Origin: an uncultured Acidimicrobiaceae bacterium
GTDB taxonomy: Bacteria > Actinomycetota > Acidimicrobiia > Spongiisociales > UBA5794
Reading direction: 5' to 3'
Assembly (NCBI GenBank): GCA_947258375.1
Contig: CAMYIJ010000037.1
Coordinates: 3,820-60,887, forward strand
Length of the DNA: 57,068 nucleotides
Shown here in pieces: positions 17,636-25,850 of the stretch. The position numbers and the translations under genes are program-made. Numbering within the stretch: the first letter of the stretch is position 1; every line of letters starts with the position of its first letter. The notes below the pieces were generated by a model. That model saw nothing but the letters and a program-made list of their open reading frames with translations, was not told where the DNA came from and searched no databases.

Positions 17636-18949
17636 CTACGGGGCGTAAGGCTCGAGCGGGTCGGCCTGGACCAACAGTTCGAACCACCAGTCGCCGGCCT
17701 CGTTCACGCCATCGGGAGCCGGCCCCTCACTGATGATGGTGAATACCGGCGTAGCTTCTGCCAGCTCGCCCCATTCGGTCCAGCGCAGCGTGTAGGCATG
17801 CCCGGGCATCTCGAACGAGTTGGCGTGCATGTACTCGGCCACTGCCGTCGGGTCGTCGCCGACCGCGCCAACCGCTTCGGCGACCATGTTCACGATCGCG
17901 TAGGCGGCCACGGCGTCATCAGACATGAACTGGTTGTCCGAGAACGCCAGGTAACGACGCGCTAGGTCCTGGTAGGCGTCGCTGAAGTAGTCGGCGCAGC
18001 CAAAGTCGGAATAGCGGTCGATGGCCAGCTCCTGCAAGTTACCGACGATGGCGTTCGGCGGTGACCAGGAGCCCGAAACCGGAACGTTCCCGGCGAGATC
18101 CGCCGAAAGCGTGACGATGGCTGAGCCTCCCGGCGGGTGACCGGTAGCCACGATCATTTGGGCCCCGGCATCGGCCATGGCTCGGACGAACGGTGTGAAG
18201 TCCGTCGTCGGCGGGACCGGTGCGACCTGGATCTCGCCAATGTCGATGCCGGAACCGGCGAACGTGTTCTCCACCGCCGACTTGACGGCCTGACCCCACG
18301 CGTAGTCGGCGACGATGACGCCAACGTTGGTCAGGCCCTGTGCCTGGGCATACTGGAGCACGGGCCCGGCGACCATGGGCGCCGCCGGCAGGCAGGTGCG
18401 GAAGGTGTAGCGGCTGTCCGCCGTCAGTGCGGCATCGGTGCCCGACTTGATGAGAAACAGCGGTACTTCCATCTGCTCGGCCACCGCGGCGACCGGAGCG
18501 CCGACGCCACTGGAAATGGGGCCGCCGACGGCGACCACACCGTCTTCGACGAGTCGCTCGAAACGATCGACTCCAATATCGGCGTCGTTCTCAGAATCCT
18601 GCTCGACGAGCTCGAGCATGCGGCCGTCGACGCCTCCGGCGTCGTTGAGCTCCTTGACCGCCATGCGCATCCCGTCGCGGACGTTGACGCCCCACGGCGT
18701 GAACGTCGATGTCTGGTCGACGAGCATGCCAATCTTGATCGGGCCGGCGGGAGCCGCCGTCGTGTCCGGGGCCGCCGTGGTGTCGGGGGCCGCCGTGGTG
18801 CCGGGCGCTGCCGTGGTGCCGGGTGCTGCCGTTGTTGGTGCCGCCGTTCCCTGCGTCGTAGTGGGGTCGGCGTCATCCCCGCAGGCAGCTACCACCAACA
18901 TGAGTGCCGCCAGAAGACTCAACCATCTCAATCTCGACCGTTGTTTCAC
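17636..18949 (-). CDS. Substrate-binding lipoprotein of HAAT-type ABC importer
   Basis: 437 residues. A lipoprotein signal ends at the lipobox LVVAAC (Cys23), followed by a Thr/Ala/Pro linker built of six-residue repeats (TTAAPG/TTAAPD) and then a type I periplasmic-binding fold (IKIGMLVDQTSTFTPWG, NDAGGVDGRMLELVEQDSENDADIGVDRF). It captures the ligand outside the membrane for the LivHMGF complex. GTG start at 18949, with a purine-rich ribosome binding site (GGAGAGAGAAGG) about 8 nt upstream. First gene of the importer operon, read from the operator-containing promoter at 19015-19044 through a leader of about 60 nt. Benzoate as ligand is inferred from the operator shared with boxC. Confidence 0.9.
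   Translation of the reverse strand: MKQRSRLRWLSLLAALMLVVAACGDDADPTTTQGTAAPTTAAPGTTAAPGTTAAPDTTAAPDTTAAPAGPIKIGMLVDQTSTFTPWGVNVRDGMRMAVKELNDAGGVDGRMLELVEQDSENDADIGVDRFERLVEDGVVAVGGPISSGVGAPVAAVAEQMEVPLFLIKSGTDAALTADSRYTFRTCLPAAPMVAGPVLQYAQAQGLTNVGVIVADYAWGQAVKSAVENTFAGSGIDIGEIQVAPVPPTTDFTPFVRAMADAGAQMIVATGHPPGGSAIVTLSADLAGNVPVSGSWSPPNAIVGNLQELAIDRYSDFGCADYFSDAYQDLARRYLAFSDNQFMSDDAVAAYAIVNMVAEAVGAVGDDPTAVAEYMHANSFEMPGHAYTLRWTEWGELAEATPVFTIISEGPAPDGVNEAGDWWFELLVQADPLEPYAP
18766..18845 (-). repeat. Tandem 18-bp coding repeats in lipoprotein linker
   Basis: Near-identical 18-bp units encode TTAAPG/TTAAPD after the lipobox of the binding protein. This is a flexible surface linker prone to length change by slippage. 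Confidence 0.8.
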
Positions 18950-18974
18950 GTTGGTACCTTCTCTCTCCGTGTGT

Positions 18975-18994
18975 TCGAGTGAGGGTTCACTCGA
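18975..18994 (-). promoter_or_regulatory. Hairpin in importer 5' leader
   Basis: On the minus strand TCGAGTGA-ACCC-TCACTCGA forms a perfect 8-bp stem with a 4-nt loop, inside the roughly 60-nt leader between the promoter and the binding-protein GTG. It could stabilise the message or be a second regulator site. Confidence 0.5.
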
Positions 18995-19014
18995 GCTCCG
19001 ATAGGCCCTGCGGC

Positions 19015-19044
19015 ATCATAGACTGACCGGTCGGTCAGGATCAA
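19015..19044 (-). promoter_or_regulatory. Importer operon promoter with embedded TetR-type operator
   Basis: On the minus strand: -35 TTGATC (19039-19044), an 18-bp spacer, -10 TATGAT (19015-19020). The spacer contains CTGACCGACCGGTCAG (19023-19038), identical to the boxC operator and in the same register relative to the -10 box. Confidence 0.85.
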
Positions 19045-19114
19045 TCGATGCCACCTATGTAATCGATGCCCCTATGTAGTGGGCTCGTTTGGTGCTGTTG
19101 CCTGTCTTCGAGTA

Positions 19115-19681
19115 CTAGTGCCTTTCGAGGATTTCGTTGGCGAGGCGTTCGAGATCTTGTTTGGTTTGGCCTTCAAACTGGCGCCCGCACGTCGTGTCAT
19201 ATTGGGCGCAGAGCTCGCGGCAGTCGGGGCCGAGGAGCATCTCATCGGCCATGTTGAAGAGCACGTGGTCTTCCTTGCCGATGTGTGCCACGATCAGATC
19301 TACGAACCCGGCGGCTCCGGCTCGCAGGTCACCGTTGGCGTGAGGATCACCGTTGCGGGCCTCGTCGAGTGAGTCGGCCATCATTCGCACCAGCGCCCGG
19401 CCCTGATCGTGCTCGTAGAGCATCACTGCGATCGGTCCGGCGTCGTGGGGCATCCCCTGGGCCTCCAGAGCGGGAAAGAGCATGTCCTCCTCCTTGCCGT
19501 GGTGGCAGGCGTCCGCGAACAGGCGAAAGAAGGTCACGTATCGGGCCATGTCGTCGTAGTCCAGCGCGGTGCCGTTCGCTTCGGCGGCGAGCTTGGCCGC
19601 CAGTGAGTGGGCGACGGCGAGGATCAGCTGGTGTTCCGTGCGCAGCACGCCGGTGGCGGTGTCCGTTGGCTGGTTTGTCAT
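19115..19681 (-). CDS. Hemerythrin-like HHE domain protein
   Basis: 188 residues, a four-helix hemerythrin/HHE-type fold. Candidate diiron ligands: His in RTEHQLIL near residue 16, HHGKEEDMLFP, YEHDQGRAL and HIGKEDHVLFNMADEML. Family members bind O2 or sense or handle NO, iron and oxidative stress; the exact role here is unknown. The ATG at 19681 was chosen over upstream in-frame codons because a -10 box (TACGTT, 19688-19693) lies 6 nt upstream with TTGCTC 18 bp further on, implying a leaderless message. Confidence 0.85.
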   Translation of the reverse strand: MTNQPTDTATGVLRTEHQLILAVAHSLAAKLAAEANGTALDYDDMARYVTFFRLFADACHHGKEEDMLFPALEAQGMPHDAGPIAVMLYEHDQGRALVRMMADSLDEARNGDPHANGDLRAGAAGFVDLIVAHIGKEDHVLFNMADEMLLGPDCRELCAQYDTTCGRQFEGQTKQDLERLANEILERH

Positions 19682-19687
19682 TGCGAC

Positions 19688-19717
19688 AACGTAGACGTTT
19701 CGGGTGTTCCCGAGCAA
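19688..19717 (-). promoter_or_regulatory. Leaderless promoter of hemerythrin-like gene
   Basis: -35 TTGCTC (19712-19717), 18-bp spacer, -10 TACGTT (19688-19693), 6 nt, then ATG. Confidence 0.6.
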
Positions 19718-19840
19718 CCGGTACGGCGATTGGCGCGGGTGGAGATGGGCCCGGGCGATCATCAAATGTGACCGTTAGCGACCAATGTGAGCCACAATGG
19801 GTCTTGAGTGGCGTATTGAGCGCCCCCCGGGGAGGACCCA

Positions 19841-19960
19841 ATGGCAAACAAGAACAAGGGTGGCAGAGCCGCCAAGACGCCTGCAGCTAAGGATCTCAAA
19901 GAGAAGCGCGCCGAGAAGCGGGCGAAGCGGAAGGGTAAGCCGACCTCCATCGTTGAGTAG
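19841..19960 (+). CDS. Small basic protein (39 aa), function unknown
   Basis: ATG at 19841 preceded by a strong GGGGAGGA ribosome binding site 5 nt away; stop TAG at 19958-19960. The product is Lys/Arg-rich (begins MANKNKGGRAAK, contains KEKRAEKRAKRKGK, ends PTSIVE) with no hydrophobic core, so it is probably disordered or helical and could bind nucleic acid. I do not recognise a family. The strong ribosome binding site is the main reason to believe it is expressed. Confidence 0.6.
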   Translation: MANKNKGGRAAKTPAAKDLKEKRAEKRAKRKGKPTSIVE

Positions 19961-20013
19961 GCATGACGGACGCCTGATGTCCAGGACCTTCGCCTCTGGG
20001 GTCGGCCCGATTG

Positions 20014-20256
20014 GTGCGCGATGATCGACTCGTCGTGAAACCGCGCGAAGCCTCCAGTCTCCCTGCCGGACGGCAGCCCTACGATCCTCTGGTCGGGTTG
20101 CGTGTCGGCGCGATCGGCGGCGGGATCCTCGGCGTCATCCTCGTGGCGGTCTCGAGCCTGGCGAGTTTCTGGGTTGTAGTCATCGGAGCCGTCGTCGGCG
20201 GCGCCGTCGGATACTGGACCGAGCGGTTCAGACTCTCCGGCGAGGATCCGGACTAG
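20014..20256 (+). CDS. Small two-helix membrane protein, unknown function
   Basis: About 80 residues from GTG 20014; GTG 20035 is an alternative start. Two hydrophobic segments (VGAIGGGILGVILVAVSSLA and FWVVVIGAVVGGAVGYW) form a likely membrane hairpin with short charged ends. There is no recognised family. It lies 50 bp after the small basic gene and 49 bp before the DUF2237 gene on the same strand. Confidence 0.55.
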   Translation: MRDDRLVVKPREASSLPAGRQPYDPLVGLRVGAIGGGILGVILVAVSSLASFWVVVIGAVVGGAVGYWTERFRLSGEDPD

Positions 20257-20269
20257 CCGCTCCGGAGGG

Positions 20270-20299
20270 TTGGGTCGGTCCTGGCGACTGAGCCATACT
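20270..20299 (+). promoter_or_regulatory. Leaderless promoter of DUF2237 gene
   Basis: -35 TTGGGT (20270-20275), 18-bp spacer, -10 CATACT (20294-20299), then GGGGGG and the ATG at 20306. Confidence 0.55.
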
Positions 20300-20305
20300 G
20301 GGGGG

Positions 20306-20695
20306 ATGGAACGTAACGTCCTCGGCGGGGATCTGGAGATGTGCAGCACCGATCCCATGACGGGTTGGATGCGTGACGGTTCATGCAACACGGACGCCCT
20401 CGATCGGGGAAGTCACACGATCTGTGCGGTGATGACGCAGGACTTTCTGGAGCACCAGCGCAGCATCGGCAACAACCTCGTGACGCCTGTGCCGCAGTTC
20501 CACTTCCCGGGACTGGTGCCGGGAGATAGGTGGTGCGTGACCGCGCCCAATTGGCTGCGAGCTCACCACGCCGGAGCCGCCGCTCCCGTCGTCCTCGCCT
20601 CCACGCACGAGAAAGTGCTCGACATCGTGCCGCTCGAGATCCTGCGTCAGCACGCCGTCGATGTGCCCGCCGACCCCAGTGCCCTCGAGGGCTGA
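20306..20695 (+). CDS. DUF2237 family protein
   Basis: 129 residues starting MERNVLGGDLEMCSTDP, then GWMRDGSCNTDALDRGSHT, ICAVMTQDFLEHQ, PGLVPGDRWCV and ASTHEKVLDIVPLE. These are the conserved blocks of DUF2237, a widespread small cytoplasmic family of unknown function with several invariant Cys/Asp/His residues. The ATG at 20306 fits both the conserved N-terminus and the leaderless promoter. Confidence 0.93.
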   Translation: MERNVLGGDLEMCSTDPMTGWMRDGSCNTDALDRGSHTICAVMTQDFLEHQRSIGNNLVTPVPQFHFPGLVPGDRWCVTAPNWLRAHHAGAAAPVVLASTHEKVLDIVPLEILRQHAVDVPADPSALEG

Positions 20696-20709
20696 GCACA
20701 CCCTAAATC

Positions 20710-20763
20710 GCGTTCGTTGTGCTTAATCCGGCGTCATAGGGCCTGATTAAGCACAACGAACGC
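20710..20763. terminator. Long palindrome, 19-bp arms (copy 1 of a repeated hairpin)
   Basis: GCGTTCGTTGTGCTTAATC (20710-20728) pairs perfectly with 20745-20763, and the inner GGC/GCC can extend the stem past one mismatch. It lies 14 bp after the DUF2237 stop. The 15-nt core GTTCGTTGTGCTTAA recurs exactly in the hairpin at 40984-41033. Confidence 0.7.
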
Positions 20764-20781
20764 CCTACTACCCTCCACCGG

Positions 20782-21426
20782 GTGTCTGTTGGAGAGCGCT
20801 CGTTAGCCGAGGAGCTTGGTCCGCCGCGACCTCTGCTGTCCGCCCGGGCGGAGGCGGCGCTGAGCGAACGGCATCGTGAGATGCTCGATGAGCTGGAGGA
20901 CCTCTTCCTGTCCGCCGGTTTTGCTTCGTCCACGATGCGGGACCTGGCCGCCCGGTTGCGCTGCTCGTTGCGGACGCTCTACGAGATCGCTCCGTCGAAA
21001 CGGGAGCTCGTGCTGCTGGTCCTCGATCGGTTCTTCCACCGGGTCGGCCGTACCGCGCTGGCCGCAATCGACCCCGAGGCCCCCGTCGCCGACCGGATTC
21101 GCTCCTATTTCGGTTCCGGCGTGGAGTTGCAGCGCTGGACGGTCGCCCTTACGGAAGACAGCACCGGAGAGCCCGAGATCCTGCGACTGGCCGATCGCCA
21201 CTTCACCTACGTCAACGCGGTTCTCGAGCAGCTGATCGCCGAGGGTGCCAGTCGTGGTGAAATGAAGCCGGTCGATCCCAAGGTCGCCGCAGCCGCGCTG
21301 GGCGCCGCCGGCGTCTACCTCACCAGACCCGACGTGACCGCTCACATCGGGCGCCTATCGCAAGAGGTAGTGGACGAGGCTCTCGACATCTTCCTGCTCG
21401 GGCTGTCGAGCGATTCCGTCCGCTGA
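20782..21426 (+). CDS. TetR-family transcriptional regulator
   Basis: 214 residues from a GTG. The helix-turn-helix is at about residues 33-75 (LFLSAGFASSTMRDLAARLRCSLRTLYEIAPSKRELV), followed by a helical C-terminal domain. It is convergent with the acyl-CoA dehydrogenase operon (20-bp gap), which makes it a candidate regulator of that acyl-CoA pathway. The start is uncertain because I see no clear ribosome binding site. Confidence 0.88.
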   Translation: MSVGERSLAEELGPPRPLLSARAEAALSERHREMLDELEDLFLSAGFASSTMRDLAARLRCSLRTLYEIAPSKRELVLLVLDRFFHRVGRTALAAIDPEAPVADRIRSYFGSGVELQRWTVALTEDSTGEPEILRLADRHFTYVNAVLEQLIAEGASRGEMKPVDPKVAAAALGAAGVYLTRPDVTAHIGRLSQEVVDEALDIFLLGLSSDSVR

Positions 21427-21446
21427 TACGCTCCCAGGAGGCTCCA

Positions 21447-22589
21447 CTAGAGCCCGAGCTGGCGGGCCGCAAGATCGCGCATGATCTCCTCGCTGCCGCC
21501 GCCGATGGCGTTGACCCGAACCTCGCGATAGATGCGCTCCACCGGATTGCCGCGCAGGTAGGAGGCCCCGCCGAGAATCTGCGACGCCTCGCGGGCGCAG
21601 AACTCCATCGTCAGGCTGGCCTGCACCTTGCACTCGGCCAGCTGGGCCACGGGGTGGTCACCCTGGGACACTTGCCACGCAAGCTTCTCCATCCAGGCGT
21701 GGGTGGCGTTGATCATGCGGTCCATTTCGACGAACTTGTGACGGATCACCTGATGATCGGCCAGGCGGGCGCCGAACGTGCGGCGTTCCTTGGCCCAGCC
21801 GAGGGCCTCGTCGAAGCACACCCGGGCGCCGCCCACCATGCCGGCGATCATGAACAGCCGCTCGTAGTTGAAGTTGTGCATGATGACGCTGAAGCCGGCG
21901 TTCTCAGCTCCGAGGAGGTAGTCGACGGGCACCCGGCAGTCGTCGTAGTAGAGGGTCGCGGTGTCCGACGCCCACCATCCCATCTTTGTGAGCGGAGTTG
22001 CCGAGAAACCCGGTGTGCGGGTGGGGACGACGAGCAGCGACACTCCCGAGGCACCGGGCCCGCCGGTCCGCACCGCGGTCGTCACGTAGTCGGCCCGCAT
22101 CCCCGACGTGATGAATGTCTTCGACCCGTTGACGACGTAGAAGTCGCCGTCCCTCTTGGCGGTTGTCGTGAGGTTGGCGACGTCCGATCCGCCGCCGGGC
22201 TCCGTGATGCCGAGGGCGCAGATCAGGTCGCCGCTGAGCATGCCCGGCAGGATCTCCGCCTTGACCTTCTCCGAACCCGCCACCTGGATCGGTGGTGCGC
22301 CGATGTAATTGGAGAAGAGCCCGGCCGGCGGCCCACCCGCGCCGCAACGAGCCAGCTCCTCGGAGAGGATGCAGAACAGCATCGGGTCATGAGTCCCAAG
22401 CCCGCCGTACTCCTCGTCGAACCCGATTCCGAATAAGCCGACCTCGCCGGCCTTGCGGTAGAGCTCGCGGGGGAACTCGGCGGCCTCGTCCCATTCGTTG
22501 ACGAACGGAGTGATTTCGGCGGCGACGAAATCGCGGATCATCCGCCGAAAGAGCTCGTGGTCGTCGGTATAGATGGGGAGTTCGGTCAT
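21447..22589 (-). CDS. Acyl-CoA dehydrogenase
   Basis: 380 residues, standard ACAD length: FAD-dependent alpha,beta-dehydrogenation of an acyl-CoA. Motifs: LGITEPGGGSDVANL (substrate/FAD loop), KTFITSGMRADYV, ERRTFGARLADHQ, QILGGASYL, and the C-terminal FAD/catalytic region VNAIGGGSEEIM with a candidate base Glu. The start at 22589 overlaps the enoyl-CoA hydratase stop (ATGA). Last of a three-gene minus-strand operon; the context suggests a branched-chain or terpenoid acyl-CoA substrate. Confidence 0.94.
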   Translation of the reverse strand: MTELPIYTDDHELFRRMIRDFVAAEITPFVNEWDEAAEFPRELYRKAGEVGLFGIGFDEEYGGLGTHDPMLFCILSEELARCGAGGPPAGLFSNYIGAPPIQVAGSEKVKAEILPGMLSGDLICALGITEPGGGSDVANLTTTAKRDGDFYVVNGSKTFITSGMRADYVTTAVRTGGPGASGVSLLVVPTRTPGFSATPLTKMGWWASDTATLYYDDCRVPVDYLLGAENAGFSVIMHNFNYERLFMIAGMVGGARVCFDEALGWAKERRTFGARLADHQVIRHKFVEMDRMINATHAWMEKLAWQVSQGDHPVAQLAECKVQASLTMEFCAREASQILGGASYLRGNPVERIYREVRVNAIGGGSEEIMRDLAARQLGL

Positions 22590-23359
22590 CCGTCGCCACC
22601 CGGGTCCACCCATGACGGTGGCCGCTTCTCGAGGTATGCGGCCATACCTTCGCGTCCTTCGGGCCCGGCGAACAGACGTGCCGACAGGTCGGCGGCCCAC
22701 TCCAGTGCCGGATCGAACCCCATTGACGGCACTTTCGTCAACAGCTGCTTGGCGGCGGCCAGAGCCGCGGGAGCGCCGAGCAGCAGATCAGAGACGACCT
22801 CGTCGACCCGCGAGTCGAGCTCGTCGGCGGGGACCGACTCATTGATCAGCCCGAGCCGGGCGGCCTCGGGGGCCAGGAAACGATTGCCCTGGAGGAACGC
22901 CGCGGCGGCATCGGCCCGGCGCATCTTGGGGAGGCAGATCACCGAGATGATGGCCGGCGCGACCCCGATTCGAACCTCGGTGAAACCCATCTTGGCTTCA
23001 TCGATCGCGATCGAGATGTCGAGAGACGCCGCCAGCCCGAGCCCGCCGGCTATGGCATGGCCGGCGATGCGCCCGACGAAGGGCTTGGGCGATTGCCGGA
23101 TGCGGCCGAAGACCGTCGCCATGTCCACGGTCGAGCCGGAGATGGCGGGGTCTGATCTCTCGCGCAGATCGGCGCCGGCACAGAAGATGTGACCCCGGTT
23201 GGTGAGGACGACGACCCGAATCGCGTCGTCCGTGTCGGCCCGGTCGATGGCGGCGACGAGTTCGGTGAGCAAGTCGATGCTGAGGGCATTGCGGTTGGGC
23301 TCGTCTGCCAGAGTGACCGTAAAGACACCCCTCTCGAGGGTGGTTTCGATCTTGCTCAT
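22586..23359 (-). CDS. Enoyl-CoA hydratase/isomerase family protein
   Basis: 257 residues, crotonase fold. The oxyanion-hole segments are FCAGADLRER and AGHAIAGGLGLAASLDISIA. The Glu near FTEVRIGVAP fits the first catalytic acid position; a second usual Glu is not obvious, so isomerase or hydratase activity is undecided. The start at 23359 (MSKIETTLERG) overlaps the upstream gene's stop by 4 bp. Such proteins hydrate 3-methylglutaconyl-CoA-like products in carboxylase pathways. Confidence 0.92.
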   Translation of the reverse strand: MSKIETTLERGVFTVTLADEPNRNALSIDLLTELVAAIDRADTDDAIRVVVLTNRGHIFCAGADLRERSDPAISGSTVDMATVFGRIRQSPKPFVGRIAGHAIAGGLGLAASLDISIAIDEAKMGFTEVRIGVAPAIISVICLPKMRRADAAAAFLQGNRFLAPEAARLGLINESVPADELDSRVDEVVSDLLLGAPAALAAAKQLLTKVPSMGFDPALEWAADLSARLFAGPEGREGMAAYLEKRPPSWVDPGGDG

Positions 23360-24153
23360 ACCCGCGTCCCCGCCACCGGCCCGTCGGTCGCAGGCCCGGC
23401 GAAAGCCTGGGCGAGGAGGAGCCACTCGCGAGCCCCGGCGGTGGCCTGGAGCGTGGTGTCATCGATATGGCGGCGCTGGGTAGCCACGAGGCAGAAGTCT
23501 AGAGCAAGGCCGTGCGCCGACTCGGGGGCGTCATCCGGCCCGAAGGTCCAGGTCTCGCCGGAGGGCGCCGTCAGTTCGAGCCGCACCGTATCGGTGGGTG
23601 CCTCCATGCCCCGGTTGATGTACGACCAGCCGCGAGTGATGAAGCCGAGTTGCGCGATGTGGCGCAGCCGATCGGTCGGTTCCCGCTCGGCGCCAACGGC
23701 GTCAACGACGTCCTGGCCGTGGGCCCAGACTTCCATGAGGCGGGCCGTGAGAAACGACTTCGATCCCATCGACGGCCCGTACCAGATAACCCGGGAGTCA
23801 TTTGTGAGATTGGCCGCGGCCTCATCGAGTGCCGCCCGATGTTGCCGCCAGGTGTGCAACAGCTCGGCGGTGTTCAGCGCCCGGAAGGAACGAAGCGTGA
23901 AGTCGTCGACCGTCTCCTCGTCGGCGCCAGCCAGGTTCATCAGATCCGCGACCATGCCCTGAAATGCCGGGGGGTCGGTGATGGCAACGGCGGCGGCGTT
24001 GTCGAAGTACGTGAGGTGGCCGATTTGATCTGCGACCGTCCAGCGCGGGCTCGGTGTCCGGCGCGCCCACTGGTCCTCTCGCAGGGGGGCGACGATGTCG
24101 TCGAGCACCTGCTGTTCGTCCGCCAGATCACGAGCAACCCGGCTCACATCCAT
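23356..24153 (-). CDS. TIGR03084-type DinB/mycothiol-fold protein
   Basis: 265 residues. The N-terminal DinB-like four-helix domain has WTVADQIGHLTYFDN (metal-ligand His near 48) and a second His in EVWAHGQDVVDA. It belongs to the maleylpyruvate-isomerase N-terminal superfamily and matches the actinobacterial TIGR03084 group, which recurs beside acyl-CoA carboxylase/AtuA clusters. The enzymatic role is unproven. First gene of the minus-strand operon, divergent from the carboxyltransferase gene. A GGGAG ribosome binding site lies upstream of the ATG. Confidence 0.85.
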   Translation of the reverse strand: MDVSRVARDLADEQQVLDDIVAPLREDQWARRTPSPRWTVADQIGHLTYFDNAAAVAITDPPAFQGMVADLMNLAGADEETVDDFTLRSFRALNTAELLHTWRQHRAALDEAAANLTNDSRVIWYGPSMGSKSFLTARLMEVWAHGQDVVDAVGAEREPTDRLRHIAQLGFITRGWSYINRGMEAPTDTVRLELTAPSGETWTFGPDDAPESAHGLALDFCLVATQRRHIDDTTLQATAGAREWLLLAQAFAGPATDGPVAGTRV

Positions 24154-24174
24154 GGCTCACGCTCCCGGTATCAA

Positions 24175-24203
24175 TTGCTCTGTTTCGTTACCCTAATTAG
24201 GTT
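24175..24203 (+). promoter_or_regulatory. Carboxylase operon promoter with CCTAATTAGG palindrome
   Basis: A possible -35 TTGCTC (24175-24180), 17-bp spacer and -10 TAGGTT (24198-24203) precede the carboxyltransferase start. The perfect 10-bp palindrome CCTAATTAGG (24192-24201) overlaps the -10 box inside the 89-bp divergent region, so a regulator bound there could govern both operons. Confidence 0.5.
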
Positions 24204-24242
24204 GGGGGTGGACATCCAATACCGCTTCTCCAAGGAGCCGAA

Positions 24243-25850
24243 GTGAGCCCCATCGGTACACCGCTCCATAGCCGGATCGATCCTCGCTCGGAGGAGTACC
24301 AGTCGAATCTCGCGGCAATGCAGGCGCTGTGGGAACCGGTGGAGGCCGAGATGGCCTCGGTTCCCACCATCGGTGGCCAGCGCTACGTGGATCGGCACCG
24401 GCGCCGCGGCAAGATGCTGGTCCGCGATCGGATCGAAGCCCTGGTTGATCCCAATACCCCGTTTCTCGAGCTGAGCCCGCTGGCCGGTTGGGGAACTGAA
24501 GACCCTGTCGGCGTCGGCATCGCCTTGGGGATTGGAGTGGTCGAGGGGGTTGAAGTGATGATCAACGGATCGGACATGACCTACCGCGGCGGCTCATCGA
24601 ACCCCAATACCTTGCTCAAGGCGCAACGTATGTACGAGATTGTCCGGCAGAATCGCCTGCCACTGATCATCTTCAGCGAATCGGCCGGGGCCGATCTGCC
24701 TCGCCAAGCCGATATCTTCGTTCCCGGCGGGGCGCAGTTTCGCAACCTGACGCAGCTGTCCAAGGACGGCATCCCAACGATCACCGTCGCCTTCGGGCCG
24801 AACACCGCCGGCGGGGCGTACGTTCCGGGAATGAGCGACTACTCCGTATTTGTCAAGGAGCGGGGCACCGCATATCTCGGCGGGCCACCACTGGTGAAGA
24901 TGGCCGTCGATGAGATCGTCGACGAGGAGAGCCTGGGTGGTGCCGAGATGCACTCCCGCACGAGTGGATTGTCCGACTACCTGGCGATGGACGAGACCGA
25001 CGCGCTTCGTGTCACGCGCCAGATCGTCCGCCACCTCGGCTGGCGCAAGCTCGGCCCCGGGCCCACCGAACCCGCCGACGATCCGTTGTACGACCCTGCC
25101 GAGCTGCTGGGATGTGCCTCGGCCGACGTTCGAGTTCCTTTTGAGATCCGAGAGGTCTTCGCCCGGATACTCGACGGCAGCCGCTTCGAGGAGTTCAAGC
25201 CGCTCTACGGTGACAAGCTGGTGTGCGGTTGGGCGTCGATTCACGGGTTCCCCGTCGGCATGCTCGGCAACAACGGCATCCTCTTCTCCGAAGAGGCGAA
25301 GAAGGCAGCCCAGTTCATCCAGTTGTGCAACAAGACCGACACCCCTCTGGTGTTCGTGCACAACATCACCGGCTTCATGGTCGGGTCCAAAGCCGAACAA
25401 GGCGGGATCATCCGCAACGGCGCCAAGATGATCAACGCGGTGTCGAACTCCACGGTGCCGCACTTCAACCTGATGGTGGGCGCCAGCTACGGTGCCGGTA
25501 ATTACGGCATGGCGGGCAAGGCCTACAACCCGCGTTTCATCTTCAGCTGGCCCAACCATCGGATCGCAGTCATGGGGGGACGCCAGCTGGCCGGGGTAAT
25601 GGAGATCGTCGCCCGCAATGCTGCCGCCGGACGCGGTATCGAGATCGACGAGGACGAGTTGGCGGCCCGCACTGCGGCGCTGGAAAGCCAGATCGAATTC
25701 GAGTCAACGGCGCTTTACGCCACGGGGCGGGTATGGGATGACGGGATCATCCATCCGGCCGACTCGCGAACCGTTCTCGGGATCGCGCTGTCGGCTGCCC
25801 ACAGCGCAGAAGTCGTTGGTGCCCGCGAGTACGGCGTGTGGAGGCACTGA
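24243..25850 (+). CDS. Acyl-CoA carboxylase, carboxyltransferase (beta) subunit
   Basis: 535 residues, the length of MccB/AtuC-type subunits. Two crotonase-like halves: the N-terminal half has YRGGSSNPNTLLK, SESAGADLPRQ and FGPNTAGGAYVPGMSDY; the C-terminal half has GNNGILFSEEAKKAAQFIQLC, NITGFMVGSKAEQGGI and GASYGAGNYGMAGKAYNP. It transfers carboxyl from biotin to an acyl-CoA. The GTG start has an AGGAG ribosome binding site. It overlaps the next gene as TGATG. The substrate could be methylcrotonyl-CoA, geranyl-CoA or a related enoyl-CoA; the AtuA neighbour favours an isoprenoid-like acyl chain but does not prove it. Confidence 0.93.
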   Translation: MSPIGTPLHSRIDPRSEEYQSNLAAMQALWEPVEAEMASVPTIGGQRYVDRHRRRGKMLVRDRIEALVDPNTPFLELSPLAGWGTEDPVGVGIALGIGVVEGVEVMINGSDMTYRGGSSNPNTLLKAQRMYEIVRQNRLPLIIFSESAGADLPRQADIFVPGGAQFRNLTQLSKDGIPTITVAFGPNTAGGAYVPGMSDYSVFVKERGTAYLGGPPLVKMAVDEIVDEESLGGAEMHSRTSGLSDYLAMDETDALRVTRQIVRHLGWRKLGPGPTEPADDPLYDPAELLGCASADVRVPFEIREVFARILDGSRFEEFKPLYGDKLVCGWASIHGFPVGMLGNNGILFSEEAKKAAQFIQLCNKTDTPLVFVHNITGFMVGSKAEQGGIIRNGAKMINAVSNSTVPHFNLMVGASYGAGNYGMAGKAYNPRFIFSWPNHRIAVMGGRQLAGVMEIVARNAAAGRGIEIDEDELAARTAALESQIEFESTALYATGRVWDDGIIHPADSRTVLGIALSAAHSAEVVGAREYGVWRH

